This document shows positions 18,021 to 25,595 of a stretch of 64,000 nucleotides of DNA, one piece after another (the first letter of the stretch is position 1; each line of letters opens with the position of its first letter). The position numbers were made by a program, and so were the translations under genes. The DNA is from Sphingomonas_D zeicaulis (GTDB lineage Bacteria > Pseudomonadota > Alphaproteobacteria > Sphingomonadales > Sphingomonadaceae), in contig NZ_JBNPXQ010000002.1 of the NCBI RefSeq assembly GCF_050433225.1, forward strand, positions 310,001 through 374,000, in the 5' to 3' direction. The notes under the pieces are model-generated. The model searched no databases. It was given only the letters and a program-made list of their open reading frames with translations, and was not told where the DNA came from.

Positions 18021-19421
18021 ATGATCGGCGGCAAATCCTTCTTCTTCATCGGCATCGGCGGCAGCGGCATGCTGCCCCTCGCCTCCATCCTGCGTGCGCG
18101 GGGAGACACGGTCGCGGGGTCGGACCGCAGCCTCGACCAGGAAGGGGCGGGCGCCAAGTTCGATTATCTGCGCGCGCAGGGCATCGCGCTGTTCCCGCAG
18201 GATGGCAGCGGGGTGGTCTCCGCCGACCAGATCGTCGTCGCGTCCGCCGCGATCGAGCATGGTGTGCCGGATATGGTTGCCGCGCGCGACGTCGGCGCGC
18301 TGCGCCTGATCCGCGCCGAACTGCTCGCTAGCCTGTTCAACGATTCGCCCAATGGCGTCGGCGTCGCCGGCACCAGCGGCAAGTCGACCGTTACCGGCAT
18401 GATCGCCTGGATACTCCACGCCACCGGCCGTGATCCGACGGTGATGAACGGCGCGGTGATGAAGAATTTCGTCACCAACGATGCGCCCTTCGCCAGCGCG
18501 CTGGTGGGGGAGGGCGACGTATTCGTCAGCGAAGTGGACGAGAGCGACGGCTCGATTGCGCTGTATCGCCCGGAGGTCGCGGTGGTCGGCAATGTCTCGC
18601 TCGATCACAAGCCGCTGGAGGAATTGCGCCAGCTGTTCGGTGACTTCCTGCATCATGCCAAGACCGCGGTGGTCAATCTCGACAATGCCGACAGCGCCGG
18701 GCTGGCGGATGGCCATGCCTCGGTGATCACCTATGGCATCGACAAGCCCGCGGCGGCGCTCTCCGCCTCTGCGATCGTCGAGCATCCCTTCTCGGTCGAA
18801 TTCACGCTGACCGCGAACGGCAGTGCGATCCCGGTCAGCCTGCAGGTGCCCGGCCGCCACAACGTCGCCAACGCGCTCGCCGCGATCGGCGCCGCGACCG
18901 CGCTCGGGCTGAGCGCGGAGGACGCCGCGCAGGCCCTGGGCGGCTTCATCGGGCTGCGCCGTCGCTTCGACCTCGTCGGCGAGGCCGGCGGCGTCGCGGT
19001 GATCGACGATTTCGGCCACAACCCTGACAAGATCACGGCGACCCTCGCCACCTTGCATGCCTTTCCCGGCCGGCTGCTGCTGCTGTTCCAGCCGCATGGC
19101 TATGGTCCGCTCAAGGTGATGCGCGAGGCGCTGATCGACTGTTTCGCGGAAGGTATGGCGGCGGACGACCTGCTGCTGATGCCCGATCCCGTCTACAAGG
19201 GCGGCACCGTCAACCGCGAGGTCGGCAGCGGCGACATCGTCGACGGTATCGTCGCGGCGGGGCGCGACGCGCGTCATATCGCCGATCGCGATGCCTGCGC
19301 CGCGACTCTGGTCGATATCGCGCGGCCGGGCGACCGCATCGTCGTAATGGGCGCGCGGGATGACAGCCTGCCGGCGTTCGCCGCGGGCATCGTCGACGCG
19401 CTCGGCCGCCGTACGGGGTGA
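18021..19421 (+). CDS. Mur ligase, Mpl/MurC-like (murein peptide recycling)
   Basis: A 466-aa Mur ligase. The N-domain begins KSFFFIGIGGSGMLPLA (UDP-MurNAc binding). The ATP site is GVAGTSGKSTVTGMI, with Ser where MurC/Mpl usually have His, followed by DESDGSIALYRPEVAVVGN, PGRHNVANALAAIGA and VIDDFGHNPDKI. MurC adds L-Ala to UDP-MurNAc; Mpl adds recovered tripeptide. Placement 51 bases from a divergent LD-carboxypeptidase and away from any mur/fts cluster favours the recycling role. Substrate is not provable from sequence. Confidence 0.85.
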   Translation: MIGGKSFFFIGIGGSGMLPLASILRARGDTVAGSDRSLDQEGAGAKFDYLRAQGIALFPQDGSGVVSADQIVVASAAIEHGVPDMVAARDVGALRLIRAELLASLFNDSPNGVGVAGTSGKSTVTGMIAWILHATGRDPTVMNGAVMKNFVTNDAPFASALVGEGDVFVSEVDESDGSIALYRPEVAVVGNVSLDHKPLEELRQLFGDFLHHAKTAVVNLDNADSAGLADGHASVITYGIDKPAAALSASAIVEHPFSVEFTLTANGSAIPVSLQVPGRHNVANALAAIGAATALGLSAEDAAQALGGFIGLRRRFDLVGEAGGVAVIDDFGHNPDKITATLATLHAFPGRLLLLFQPHGYGPLKVMREALIDCFAEGMAADDLLLMPDPVYKGGTVNREVGSGDIVDGIVAAGRDARHIADRDACAATLVDIARPGDRIVVMGARDDSLPAFAAGIVDALGRRTG

Positions 19422-19473
19422 TTCCCGTCGCGAAACATGGCAGGATGGGCAGAGAGTTCGTTCCGGAGGTGTC

Positions 19474-19728
19474 ATGTTCCGCAAGCTGTTCCTCGCCCAT
19501 CCCGCCGATGTCGGCGAAAGCTATGGCGAACATCTGCGGACGGCGGGGCGCTTCGGCCTGGCGATGATCGGCGGCGGCACCGCCTGCCTCATCCATGCGA
19601 TCGTGCCCGCCTGGTTCGCGACGCGCGGCAGCGACACCATCGCCACCCTCCATCGCCGCATGGTCGCAACCCGCGCGCGCCGCCGTGCCGCCGCGGTGGA
19701 GATGCGCACCGTCGACTATGTGATCTGA
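19474..19728 (+). CDS. DUF6356 family small protein
   Basis: An 84-aa protein starting MFRKLFLAHPADVGESYGEH, with one predicted membrane helix (about residues 28-50, LAMIGGGTACLIHAIVPAW) and a basic tail. It matches a short conserved sphingomonad protein annotated as DUF6356. GGAGGT lies 4 bases before the ATG, so the longer frame beginning at 19360 is not the real start. Function is unknown. It lies 52 bases after the Mur ligase. Confidence 0.8.
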   Translation: MFRKLFLAHPADVGESYGEHLRTAGRFGLAMIGGGTACLIHAIVPAWFATRGSDTIATLHRRMVATRARRRAAAVEMRTVDYVI

Positions 19729-19813
19729 TCCCAGCCGCCAGCCACGCTGATCGCGCCATTTTGCGGGCGATTTGCATTCCCACTTCTCCACGCGATGTTC
19801 TAGGGGACAGCGC

Positions 19814-20563
19814 ATGAGCGATCCGGCCTATCTCGACCGCGCCGACGGCGTCCGCCTCGCCTATCGTTTCCGCTCCGGCCGCGGGCCGGTGATCGTCTTC
19901 CTGCCGGGCTACATGTCCGACATGGAAGGATCCAAGGCGGTCGCGCTCGATGCCTGGGCGGCGGCGGAAGGCCGCGCGGTGCTGCGCTTCGACTATTCGG
20001 GCTGCGGCGCCAGCGCGGGCGATTTCGAAACCGCCACCTTGGCCGGCTGGCGTGACGATGTGCTGCTGCTGCTCGACCGGATCGTCACCGGTCCGGTGGT
20101 GCTGGTCGGCTCGTCGATGGGCGGCTGGCTGATGCTGCTCGTCGCGCTGGCGCGGGCGGAGCGGGTGGGCGGCATGGTCGGCATCGCCGCCGCGCCCGAC
20201 TTCACCGATTGGGGCTTCACCCAGGAAATGAAGCTCGAACTGCTCTCGCGCGGGCGGCTCGAGGAAGTCTCTCAATATTCTGACAAGCCCACCGTCACCA
20301 CCCGCGCCTTCTGGCAGTCGGGGGAGGCGAATCGCGTCCTCCATGCCGAGATCGCGATCGACTGCCCGGTGCGGCTGCTCCACGGCCAGCGCGATCCGGA
20401 CGTGCCTTGGGAATATGCGATCCACCTCGCGCGGCGCCTTCGTTCAGCCAATGTCCAGACTCTGCTGGTCAAGGACGGCGATCACCGGCTGTCGCGCGAT
20501 GCCGATATCGAACGGCTGATCGCGGCGGTGGCCGAGGTCTGCCGTCTTTCGGAGAGTCAGTGA
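19814..20563 (+). CDS. Alpha/beta hydrolase
   Basis: A 249-aa serine hydrolase of the alpha/beta fold. The nucleophile elbow is GSSMGGWLML (Ser near residue 101). The catalytic Asp lies near HGQRDPDVPW and the His near DGDHRLSRD. The family includes esterases and small-molecule hydrolases; substrate unknown. Start at 19814 follows GGGGACAGCGC; an upstream ATG at 19772 gives an atypical extension. The stop overlaps the next gene's GTG start, so the two are coupled. Confidence 0.87.
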   Translation: MSDPAYLDRADGVRLAYRFRSGRGPVIVFLPGYMSDMEGSKAVALDAWAAAEGRAVLRFDYSGCGASAGDFETATLAGWRDDVLLLLDRIVTGPVVLVGSSMGGWLMLLVALARAERVGGMVGIAAAPDFTDWGFTQEMKLELLSRGRLEEVSQYSDKPTVTTRAFWQSGEANRVLHAEIAIDCPVRLLHGQRDPDVPWEYAIHLARRLRSANVQTLLVKDGDHRLSRDADIERLIAAVAEVCRLSESQ

Positions 20564-21396
20564 TCCTTCTTCCCCTTCTGCTGTTGGCGCAGGCCGCAGC
20601 ACCCGCCGACGATGCGCCCTTGCCCTCGCTTTCGGAGCGGGAGAATGCCGAGCGGTTCGAACGCTGCGCTGACCTCGCGATCGACGATCCCCAGCGCGCC
20701 ATCGACGAAGCCAGCACATGGCGCATGTCCGGCGGCAGCTTCGCCGCGCGCCAGTGCCTCGGCCTCGCCTACGCGCAGCTCGAGCGATGGGTGCCGGCCG
20801 CGACCGCGTTCGAGCAGGCGGCGCATGAGGCGGAAATCGCGCGGGATGCGGCCGCGGCCAATCTCTGGCTGCAGTCGGGCAATGCCCAGTTGGCCGCCGG
20901 CAATGCCGACAAGGCGCAGGCCGCGTTCAGCGCCGCGCTCGGCACCGGCGCGCTGCAGGGGCTCAACCGCGGCGAGGCGCATCTCGATCGCGCCCGCGCG
21001 ATGGTGGCGCTCGGCAACAATGCCGGCGCGCGCAACGATATCGATCGCGCGCTGGAATTCGCGCCTGCCGATCCGCTCGCCTGGCTGCTCTCCGCCACGC
21101 TTGCGCGGCGGATGAACGATCTGCCGCGCGCGCAGAAGGATATCGACGAGGCGGTGAAGCGCGCGCCCGACGATGCCTCGGTCGCCTATGAGGCCGGCGT
21201 GATCGCGCTCAAGTCCGGGGCCGAGGGTGCTGCCCGCGCCGCCTGGAAGGGCGCAATCGCCGCCCAGCCCGGCAGCCCGGCCGCCAAGGCGTCGGAACAG
21301 GCGCTGACCCAACTCGACGGCGGCGTCACCCAGAGCCCGGTGGCGGCAACGCCGACTCAGCCTGCGGTCGAAAAGCCCGCCCCCGCAGGCCGTTGA
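20560..21396 (+). CDS. Periplasmic tetratricopeptide-repeat protein
   Basis: A 278-aa protein with GTG start at 20560, overlapping the upstream stop as GTGA and preceded by GGAG. The N-terminus is a short signal sequence (ILLPLLLLAQAAAPA). Four or five TPR-like helix pairs cover about residues 60-245, for example NLWLQSGNAQLAAGNADKA. The tail is Pro/Ala/Thr-rich. TPR proteins mediate protein contacts; no specific partner is evident. The frame is open further upstream but that part shadows the hydrolase gene. Confidence 0.8.
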   Translation: MILLPLLLLAQAAAPADDAPLPSLSERENAERFERCADLAIDDPQRAIDEASTWRMSGGSFAARQCLGLAYAQLERWVPAATAFEQAAHEAEIARDAAAANLWLQSGNAQLAAGNADKAQAAFSAALGTGALQGLNRGEAHLDRARAMVALGNNAGARNDIDRALEFAPADPLAWLLSATLARRMNDLPRAQKDIDEAVKRAPDDASVAYEAGVIALKSGAEGAARAAWKGAIAAQPGSPAAKASEQALTQLDGGVTQSPVAATPTQPAVEKPAPAGR

Positions 21397-21490
21397 TCCC
21401 TCAAGTCGTTCGTCGAATCGCAGGAGGTACGCGGCTTGCCGCCTCCGCCTCAGCAGTTACAGCGGCAACAAAATGTTTCCGGAGTCGTCC

Positions 21491-24109
21491 ATGCGTCTAT
21501 TCGTCGCTGCCTTTTTCTCCTTGCTGATCGCGGTGCCTGCCGCGGCGCAGGATGTGCCGATCGGTAAATTGCCGGCGGGCACCACCCCGACCGCCTACCG
21601 CCTCGACCTCAACGTCGATCCCGAGCAGGAACGGTTCACCGGCCATGCCGAGATCGACGTCACGCTCGACAAGGAGACGTCGGGCCTGTTCCTCCACGGC
21701 CGCGGCCTCAAGGTCGCCCGCGCCTTCGCGCGCGTCGGCAACCGCACCATCGCCGCCACCTACAAGGAAGTGAACACCACGCTCGGCGTCGTCCGGCTGG
21801 ACTTCGCCAGCGCGCTGCCCGCGGGCAAGGCGGTGCTGGCGTTCGATTATGACGCGCCGTTCGGTGAGGGCCCTGCCGGGCTTTACCGCGTCAAGGTCGG
21901 CGACATCCATTATGCGTGGACGCAGTTCCAGTCGATCGACGCGCGCGCGGCCTTCCCCGGCTTCGACGAACCCGGCTTCAAGACGCCCTTCACCGTCAGC
22001 CTGACCACGCCGGCGAACCTCGTCGCGGTCAGCAATGGCGAGGAAACCGGCTCCACCCGCCAGGGCAAGCTCGTGAAGCACCGCTACGCCACCACCGAGA
22101 AGCTGCCGACCTATCTGGTCGCCTTCGCGGTCGGCCAGTTCGATGTCGTTTCCGGCCAGGTGCCGCCGACGCCGCAGCGCGCCAAGCCGCTGCCGCTGCG
22201 CATCCTCGCCACCAAGGGGCAGGGGCCCAAGCTGGCCTATGCGCTGAAGGAAACCCCGCGCATCGTCGAGCTGCTCGAACAATATTTCGATTCGCCCTTC
22301 CCCTTCTCCAAGCTCGATCAGATCGCCTCGCCGGTGATGGGCGGCGCGATGGAGAATGCCGGTGCGGTGATCTACGATGATTCGCTGCTTGTGCTGGGTG
22401 AGGACGCGCCCGTCCGCCGCAAGCAGGGCTTCGGCATGGTCGTCGCGCACGAACTCGCGCACCAGTGGTTCGGCGATCTCGTCACCCCCGCCTGGTGGGA
22501 CGATATCTGGCTGAACGAGAGCTTCGCCAACTGGATGGGCTATTTCATCGCCGACAAATGGCGGCCCGAACTCAACATCCAGGTCGGCGCGATCGAGGAA
22601 GCGCTGTCGGCGATGAACACCGATGCGCTCGCCGTCGGCCGGCCGATCCGTCAGCCGATCACCGATTCGGGCGAGATCGATTCGGCGTTCGACGCGATCA
22701 CCTATGGCAAGGGCGGCCAGGTCGTCGACATGATCGCCAGCTATATGGGTGAGGATGCGTTCCGGAAGGGCGTCCACATCCACATGAATCGTTATGCGCG
22801 CGGCAACGCGACGGGCGAGGATTTCTTCCGCTCGCTGTCCGAGGGCGCAGGCGACCCCCGGCTGGTGCAGGCGATGCGCGGCTTCGTCGAGCAGCAGGGC
22901 GTGCCCGTGGTGGCCGTCAAGCCGTCGGGCGAAAGCGCTGCGGTCTCGCAGAAGCGCTATGCGGCGATCGGCGCCGAGGGCGTGCGCGCCACCCAATGGA
23001 CGATCCCGTTCTGCGTGACGCGCGGCGAAACCAAGAGCTGTACGCTGGTCGACAAGCCGGCGATGTCGGCGGAGGCCAAGGGCAGCGGCCCGGTGATGCC
23101 CAATGCCGGCGGCCGCGGCTACTACCGCTTCGATCTGCCGGCAGCGGAATGGACCGCGCTGATCGCGCGCGGCCCGCAGCTTCCCGCCGGTGAAGCGCTG
23201 GCCGCGACCGACAGCCTGTGGGCGAGCTTCCGCGCCGGCGGCGCCAGCCCCGCCCAGCTCGTGCAGGCAGCGAAGACGCTGGCTGCGCACAGCGACTCCA
23301 ACGTCGCGATCGACGGTGGCGAGCGCCTGTCGGACCTGCGCGCGCGTGGCCTCATCAGCGGCGATGCGCTCAAGGCCTATCCGGCGCTGATGGCCTCGAT
23401 CTATGGGCCGCGCCTCAAGCAGATCGGCTTCGATCCGCGCCGCGGCTCGCAGGCCAATGACGATCCCGATCGCCAGGCCTATCGCAACGCGCTGGTCGCG
23501 CTTGTCGCCGACGATGCCCGCGATCCGGCGACGCGAGCGGCGCTGGAAAAGGCGGCGAAGGCGTTCATGGCGGGTGACGATCAGGCGCTCGACGCGAGCT
23601 TCCTGCGCACCGCGCTGCGCGTCCATGTCGAGGAAGGCGGCCTCGCCGCCGCGCAGGCGCTCTACGCCAAGGCCACCGGCTCGCAGGATGCGGTGTTCCG
23701 CAGCGCCGCGCTGAGTGCGGTCGCCGCCTCGGGCAATGTCGAAACCGCGCGCTGGGTGCTCGGCAAGGTCGATGATGCGGCGCTACGCTCCACCGAGCGC
23801 GTCGCCATCGTCGGCGCCATGGCCGGCCCCGCCACCACCCAGCCGATCGCGCTGGACTGGCTGAAGACCAACCTCGACCGGCTGGTGAAGGACAGCAACC
23901 TGACCACCATCGGCCAGGTCATGTCGATCCCGGGCCGGCTCTGCTCGGTCGAGGATGCGGATACGGTGCGCACCCTGCTTCAGCCGAAGGTGAAGGCCGT
24001 TGGCCGCGGCCAGCTCACCCTCGACCGCGCGGTCGAACGCGTCCGCGCCTGCGGCCAGCTCAAGGCCGCGCGCGGCGCGGAAATCAACGCCGCGATCGTC
24101 GCGCGCTGA
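21491..24109 (+). CDS. M1-family metallopeptidase (aminopeptidase N-like), exported
   Basis: An 872-aa zinc aminopeptidase. A signal peptide (MRLFVAAFFSLLIAVPAAAQ) indicates export. The M1 exopeptidase motif is GGAMENAGAVIY, the zinc site HELAHQWFGD, and the third ligand Glu lies in WLNESFANWMGY. A helical ERAP1-like C-domain (about 540-870) follows. Alternative ATG at 21473 gives a six-residue longer form. It likely trims peptides in the periplasm for nutrition. A strong hairpin separates it from the convergent MFS gene. Confidence 0.92.
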   Translation: MRLFVAAFFSLLIAVPAAAQDVPIGKLPAGTTPTAYRLDLNVDPEQERFTGHAEIDVTLDKETSGLFLHGRGLKVARAFARVGNRTIAATYKEVNTTLGVVRLDFASALPAGKAVLAFDYDAPFGEGPAGLYRVKVGDIHYAWTQFQSIDARAAFPGFDEPGFKTPFTVSLTTPANLVAVSNGEETGSTRQGKLVKHRYATTEKLPTYLVAFAVGQFDVVSGQVPPTPQRAKPLPLRILATKGQGPKLAYALKETPRIVELLEQYFDSPFPFSKLDQIASPVMGGAMENAGAVIYDDSLLVLGEDAPVRRKQGFGMVVAHELAHQWFGDLVTPAWWDDIWLNESFANWMGYFIADKWRPELNIQVGAIEEALSAMNTDALAVGRPIRQPITDSGEIDSAFDAITYGKGGQVVDMIASYMGEDAFRKGVHIHMNRYARGNATGEDFFRSLSEGAGDPRLVQAMRGFVEQQGVPVVAVKPSGESAAVSQKRYAAIGAEGVRATQWTIPFCVTRGETKSCTLVDKPAMSAEAKGSGPVMPNAGGRGYYRFDLPAAEWTALIARGPQLPAGEALAATDSLWASFRAGGASPAQLVQAAKTLAAHSDSNVAIDGGERLSDLRARGLISGDALKAYPALMASIYGPRLKQIGFDPRRGSQANDDPDRQAYRNALVALVADDARDPATRAALEKAAKAFMAGDDQALDASFLRTALRVHVEEGGLAAAQALYAKATGSQDAVFRSAALSAVAASGNVETARWVLGKVDDAALRSTERVAIVGAMAGPATTQPIALDWLKTNLDRLVKDSNLTTIGQVMSIPGRLCSVEDADTVRTLLQPKVKAVGRGQLTLDRAVERVRACGQLKAARGAEINAAIVAR

Positions 24110-24116
24110 CGGGAAG

Positions 24117-24144
24117 GGGCTGCCGGGCGGATGCCCGGCGGCCC
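24117..24144. terminator. Bidirectional hairpin between M1 peptidase and MFS genes
   Basis: A 12-bp stem GGGCTGCCGGGC / GCCCGGCGGCCC (one T/G wobble) encloses GGAT. It fills almost the whole gap between two convergent stops. Confidence 0.65.
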
Positions 24145-25413
24145 TCAATCCACCCATTCCTGCCTGAGCGGCTTCGCGGCAAATGCCAGCAGCACCGCCG
24201 CCAGCAGATAGAAGACCAGCCCCGCAAGCATCGACATCGCCAGCGCCTGGGTGCCGAAGCGCCCGGTCAGCGCATCCGAAAGCGCGCCCAGCACATAGGT
24301 GCCGGCGCCCAGCCCCACGAGATTGTTGATCAGCAGGAAGCTCGCGGAGGCGGTCGCGCGCATCGGGGCGGGCACCAGATGCTGCACGGCGGTGATGATC
24401 GGTGCCAGCCACATATAGGCCAGCGCCTGCGGCAGCAGGAACAGCAGGAAGGCGAGCCCGACCGATCCGGAAAGGATGCCGGCCGCGAATAGCGGCACCG
24501 CGATCACGAACGCCACCGCCGGGATCAGCGCATATTTGCCGCGATCGCCCTTGCCCAGCCGATCGCCCAGCACGCCGCCGCCCAGCACCCCGGCAATGCC
24601 GCCCAGCAGCAGCACGCCGCCATAGAAATAGGATGTGCCGACCAGATCGAGCCCGAAGCTGCGCTGGAGAAGCTGCGGAAACCAGAAGGCGAAGCCGTAA
24701 CCCAATGTCGAGCAGGATGCCGCGCCGAACGCCATCAGCCAGAAGCTGCGCTTGCCCGCGAGCAGCGCGAAGGCGGAGGAAAGCGGCGCCTGCGCGCCCG
24801 TCGCGCCGCGCTTGGGCTCCCGCACCACCAGCCGGAACAGCGGCGCGATCACCACCCCGGCAAGGCCGATGACGATGAAGGCGGTGCGCCAGTCGATCCG
24901 CGCCGCGATCTGCGCGCCGAACAGCACGCCCAGCGCCGCCCCCAGCGGAATCCCCAGCGAATAGACCGCCAGCGCCCGCGATCGCTCGGCCGGCGGGAAA
25001 TAGTCCGCGATCAGCGCATAGGAAGGGGCGACGCCGCCCGCTTCGCCCACGCCGACACCCAGCCGCGCGAGGAACATCGAACCGAAGCCCGTGGCCGCGC
25101 CGCACAGCGCGGTGAAGCCGCTCCACACCGCGAGCGATCCGGTGATCACCCAGGTACGGCTGGTCTTGTCCGCCAGCATCGCCAGCGGAATCGCCATCGT
25201 CGAATAGAGGATCGCGAACGCCAGCCCGCCGAGCAGGCCCAGTTGCGTATCGCTCAGCGCCAGCTCCGCCTTGATCGGCCCGGCGAGGATGCCGAGGATC
25301 TGCCGGTCGATGAAGTTGAAGGTATAGACCAGCAACAGCATCGCCAGCACGACCGCGCGATACGATCGGGAGGGGGCGGGGGCGTTGTCCGCGACGATCG
25401 GGGAGGGGGGCAT
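24145..25413 (-). CDS. MFS transporter, spinster-like
   Basis: A 422-aa major facilitator with twelve predicted helices. The start of helix 1 reads LLLVYTFNFIDRQILGILAG, and the loop motif PLAMLADKTSRTW follows helix 2. The FNFIDRQ signature is typical of spinster-like transporters common in sphingomonads, often next to TonB receptors of catabolic loci. It lies downstream of the receptor gene on the same strand, separated by a large palindromic repeat. Substrate unknown; it may pass on what the receptor brings in. Confidence 0.87.
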   Translation of the reverse strand: MPPSPIVADNAPAPSRSYRAVVLAMLLLVYTFNFIDRQILGILAGPIKAELALSDTQLGLLGGLAFAILYSTMAIPLAMLADKTSRTWVITGSLAVWSGFTALCGAATGFGSMFLARLGVGVGEAGGVAPSYALIADYFPPAERSRALAVYSLGIPLGAALGVLFGAQIAARIDWRTAFIVIGLAGVVIAPLFRLVVREPKRGATGAQAPLSSAFALLAGKRSFWLMAFGAASCSTLGYGFAFWFPQLLQRSFGLDLVGTSYFYGGVLLLGGIAGVLGGGVLGDRLGKGDRGKYALIPAVAFVIAVPLFAAGILSGSVGLAFLLFLLPQALAYMWLAPIITAVQHLVPAPMRATASASFLLINNLVGLGAGTYVLGALSDALTGRFGTQALAMSMLAGLVFYLLAAVLLAFAAKPLRQEWVD

Positions 25414-25444
25414 ATCGGGACCGATCCTTGATTGCTCACATGAT

Positions 25445-25563
25445 CCGTTCGTCCTGAGTAGCGGCTGAGCGCAGTCGAAGACGCGTATCGAAGGACTGGC
25501 GCGGAGCCAGAGCCCTTCGATACGCCATTTCGACTTGGCTCAATGGCTACTCAGGACGAACGG
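25445..25563. repeat. 119-bp imperfect palindromic intergenic repeat
   Basis: The left end CCGTTCGTCCTGAGTAGC pairs with GCTACTCAGGACGAACGG at the right end. Inner arms GTATCGAAGG and CCTTCGATAC also pair, with looser pairing between. It is a REP/BIME-like element of the type scattered through sphingomonad genomes. It sits between two same-strand genes, so it could damp read-through from the TonB receptor gene into the MFS gene. Confidence 0.8.
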
Positions 25564-25595
25564 TGCGGGTAGCGTGCGTGCCCTGGCCTGTCCCC

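Noticed and set aside
21497..23626. Long minus-strand ORF of 709 codons opposite the M1 peptidase
   Set aside because: It is an antisense shadow of a high-GC gene: composition is His/Arg/Asp-rich with no domain, and the plus-strand frame has clear M1 motifs.
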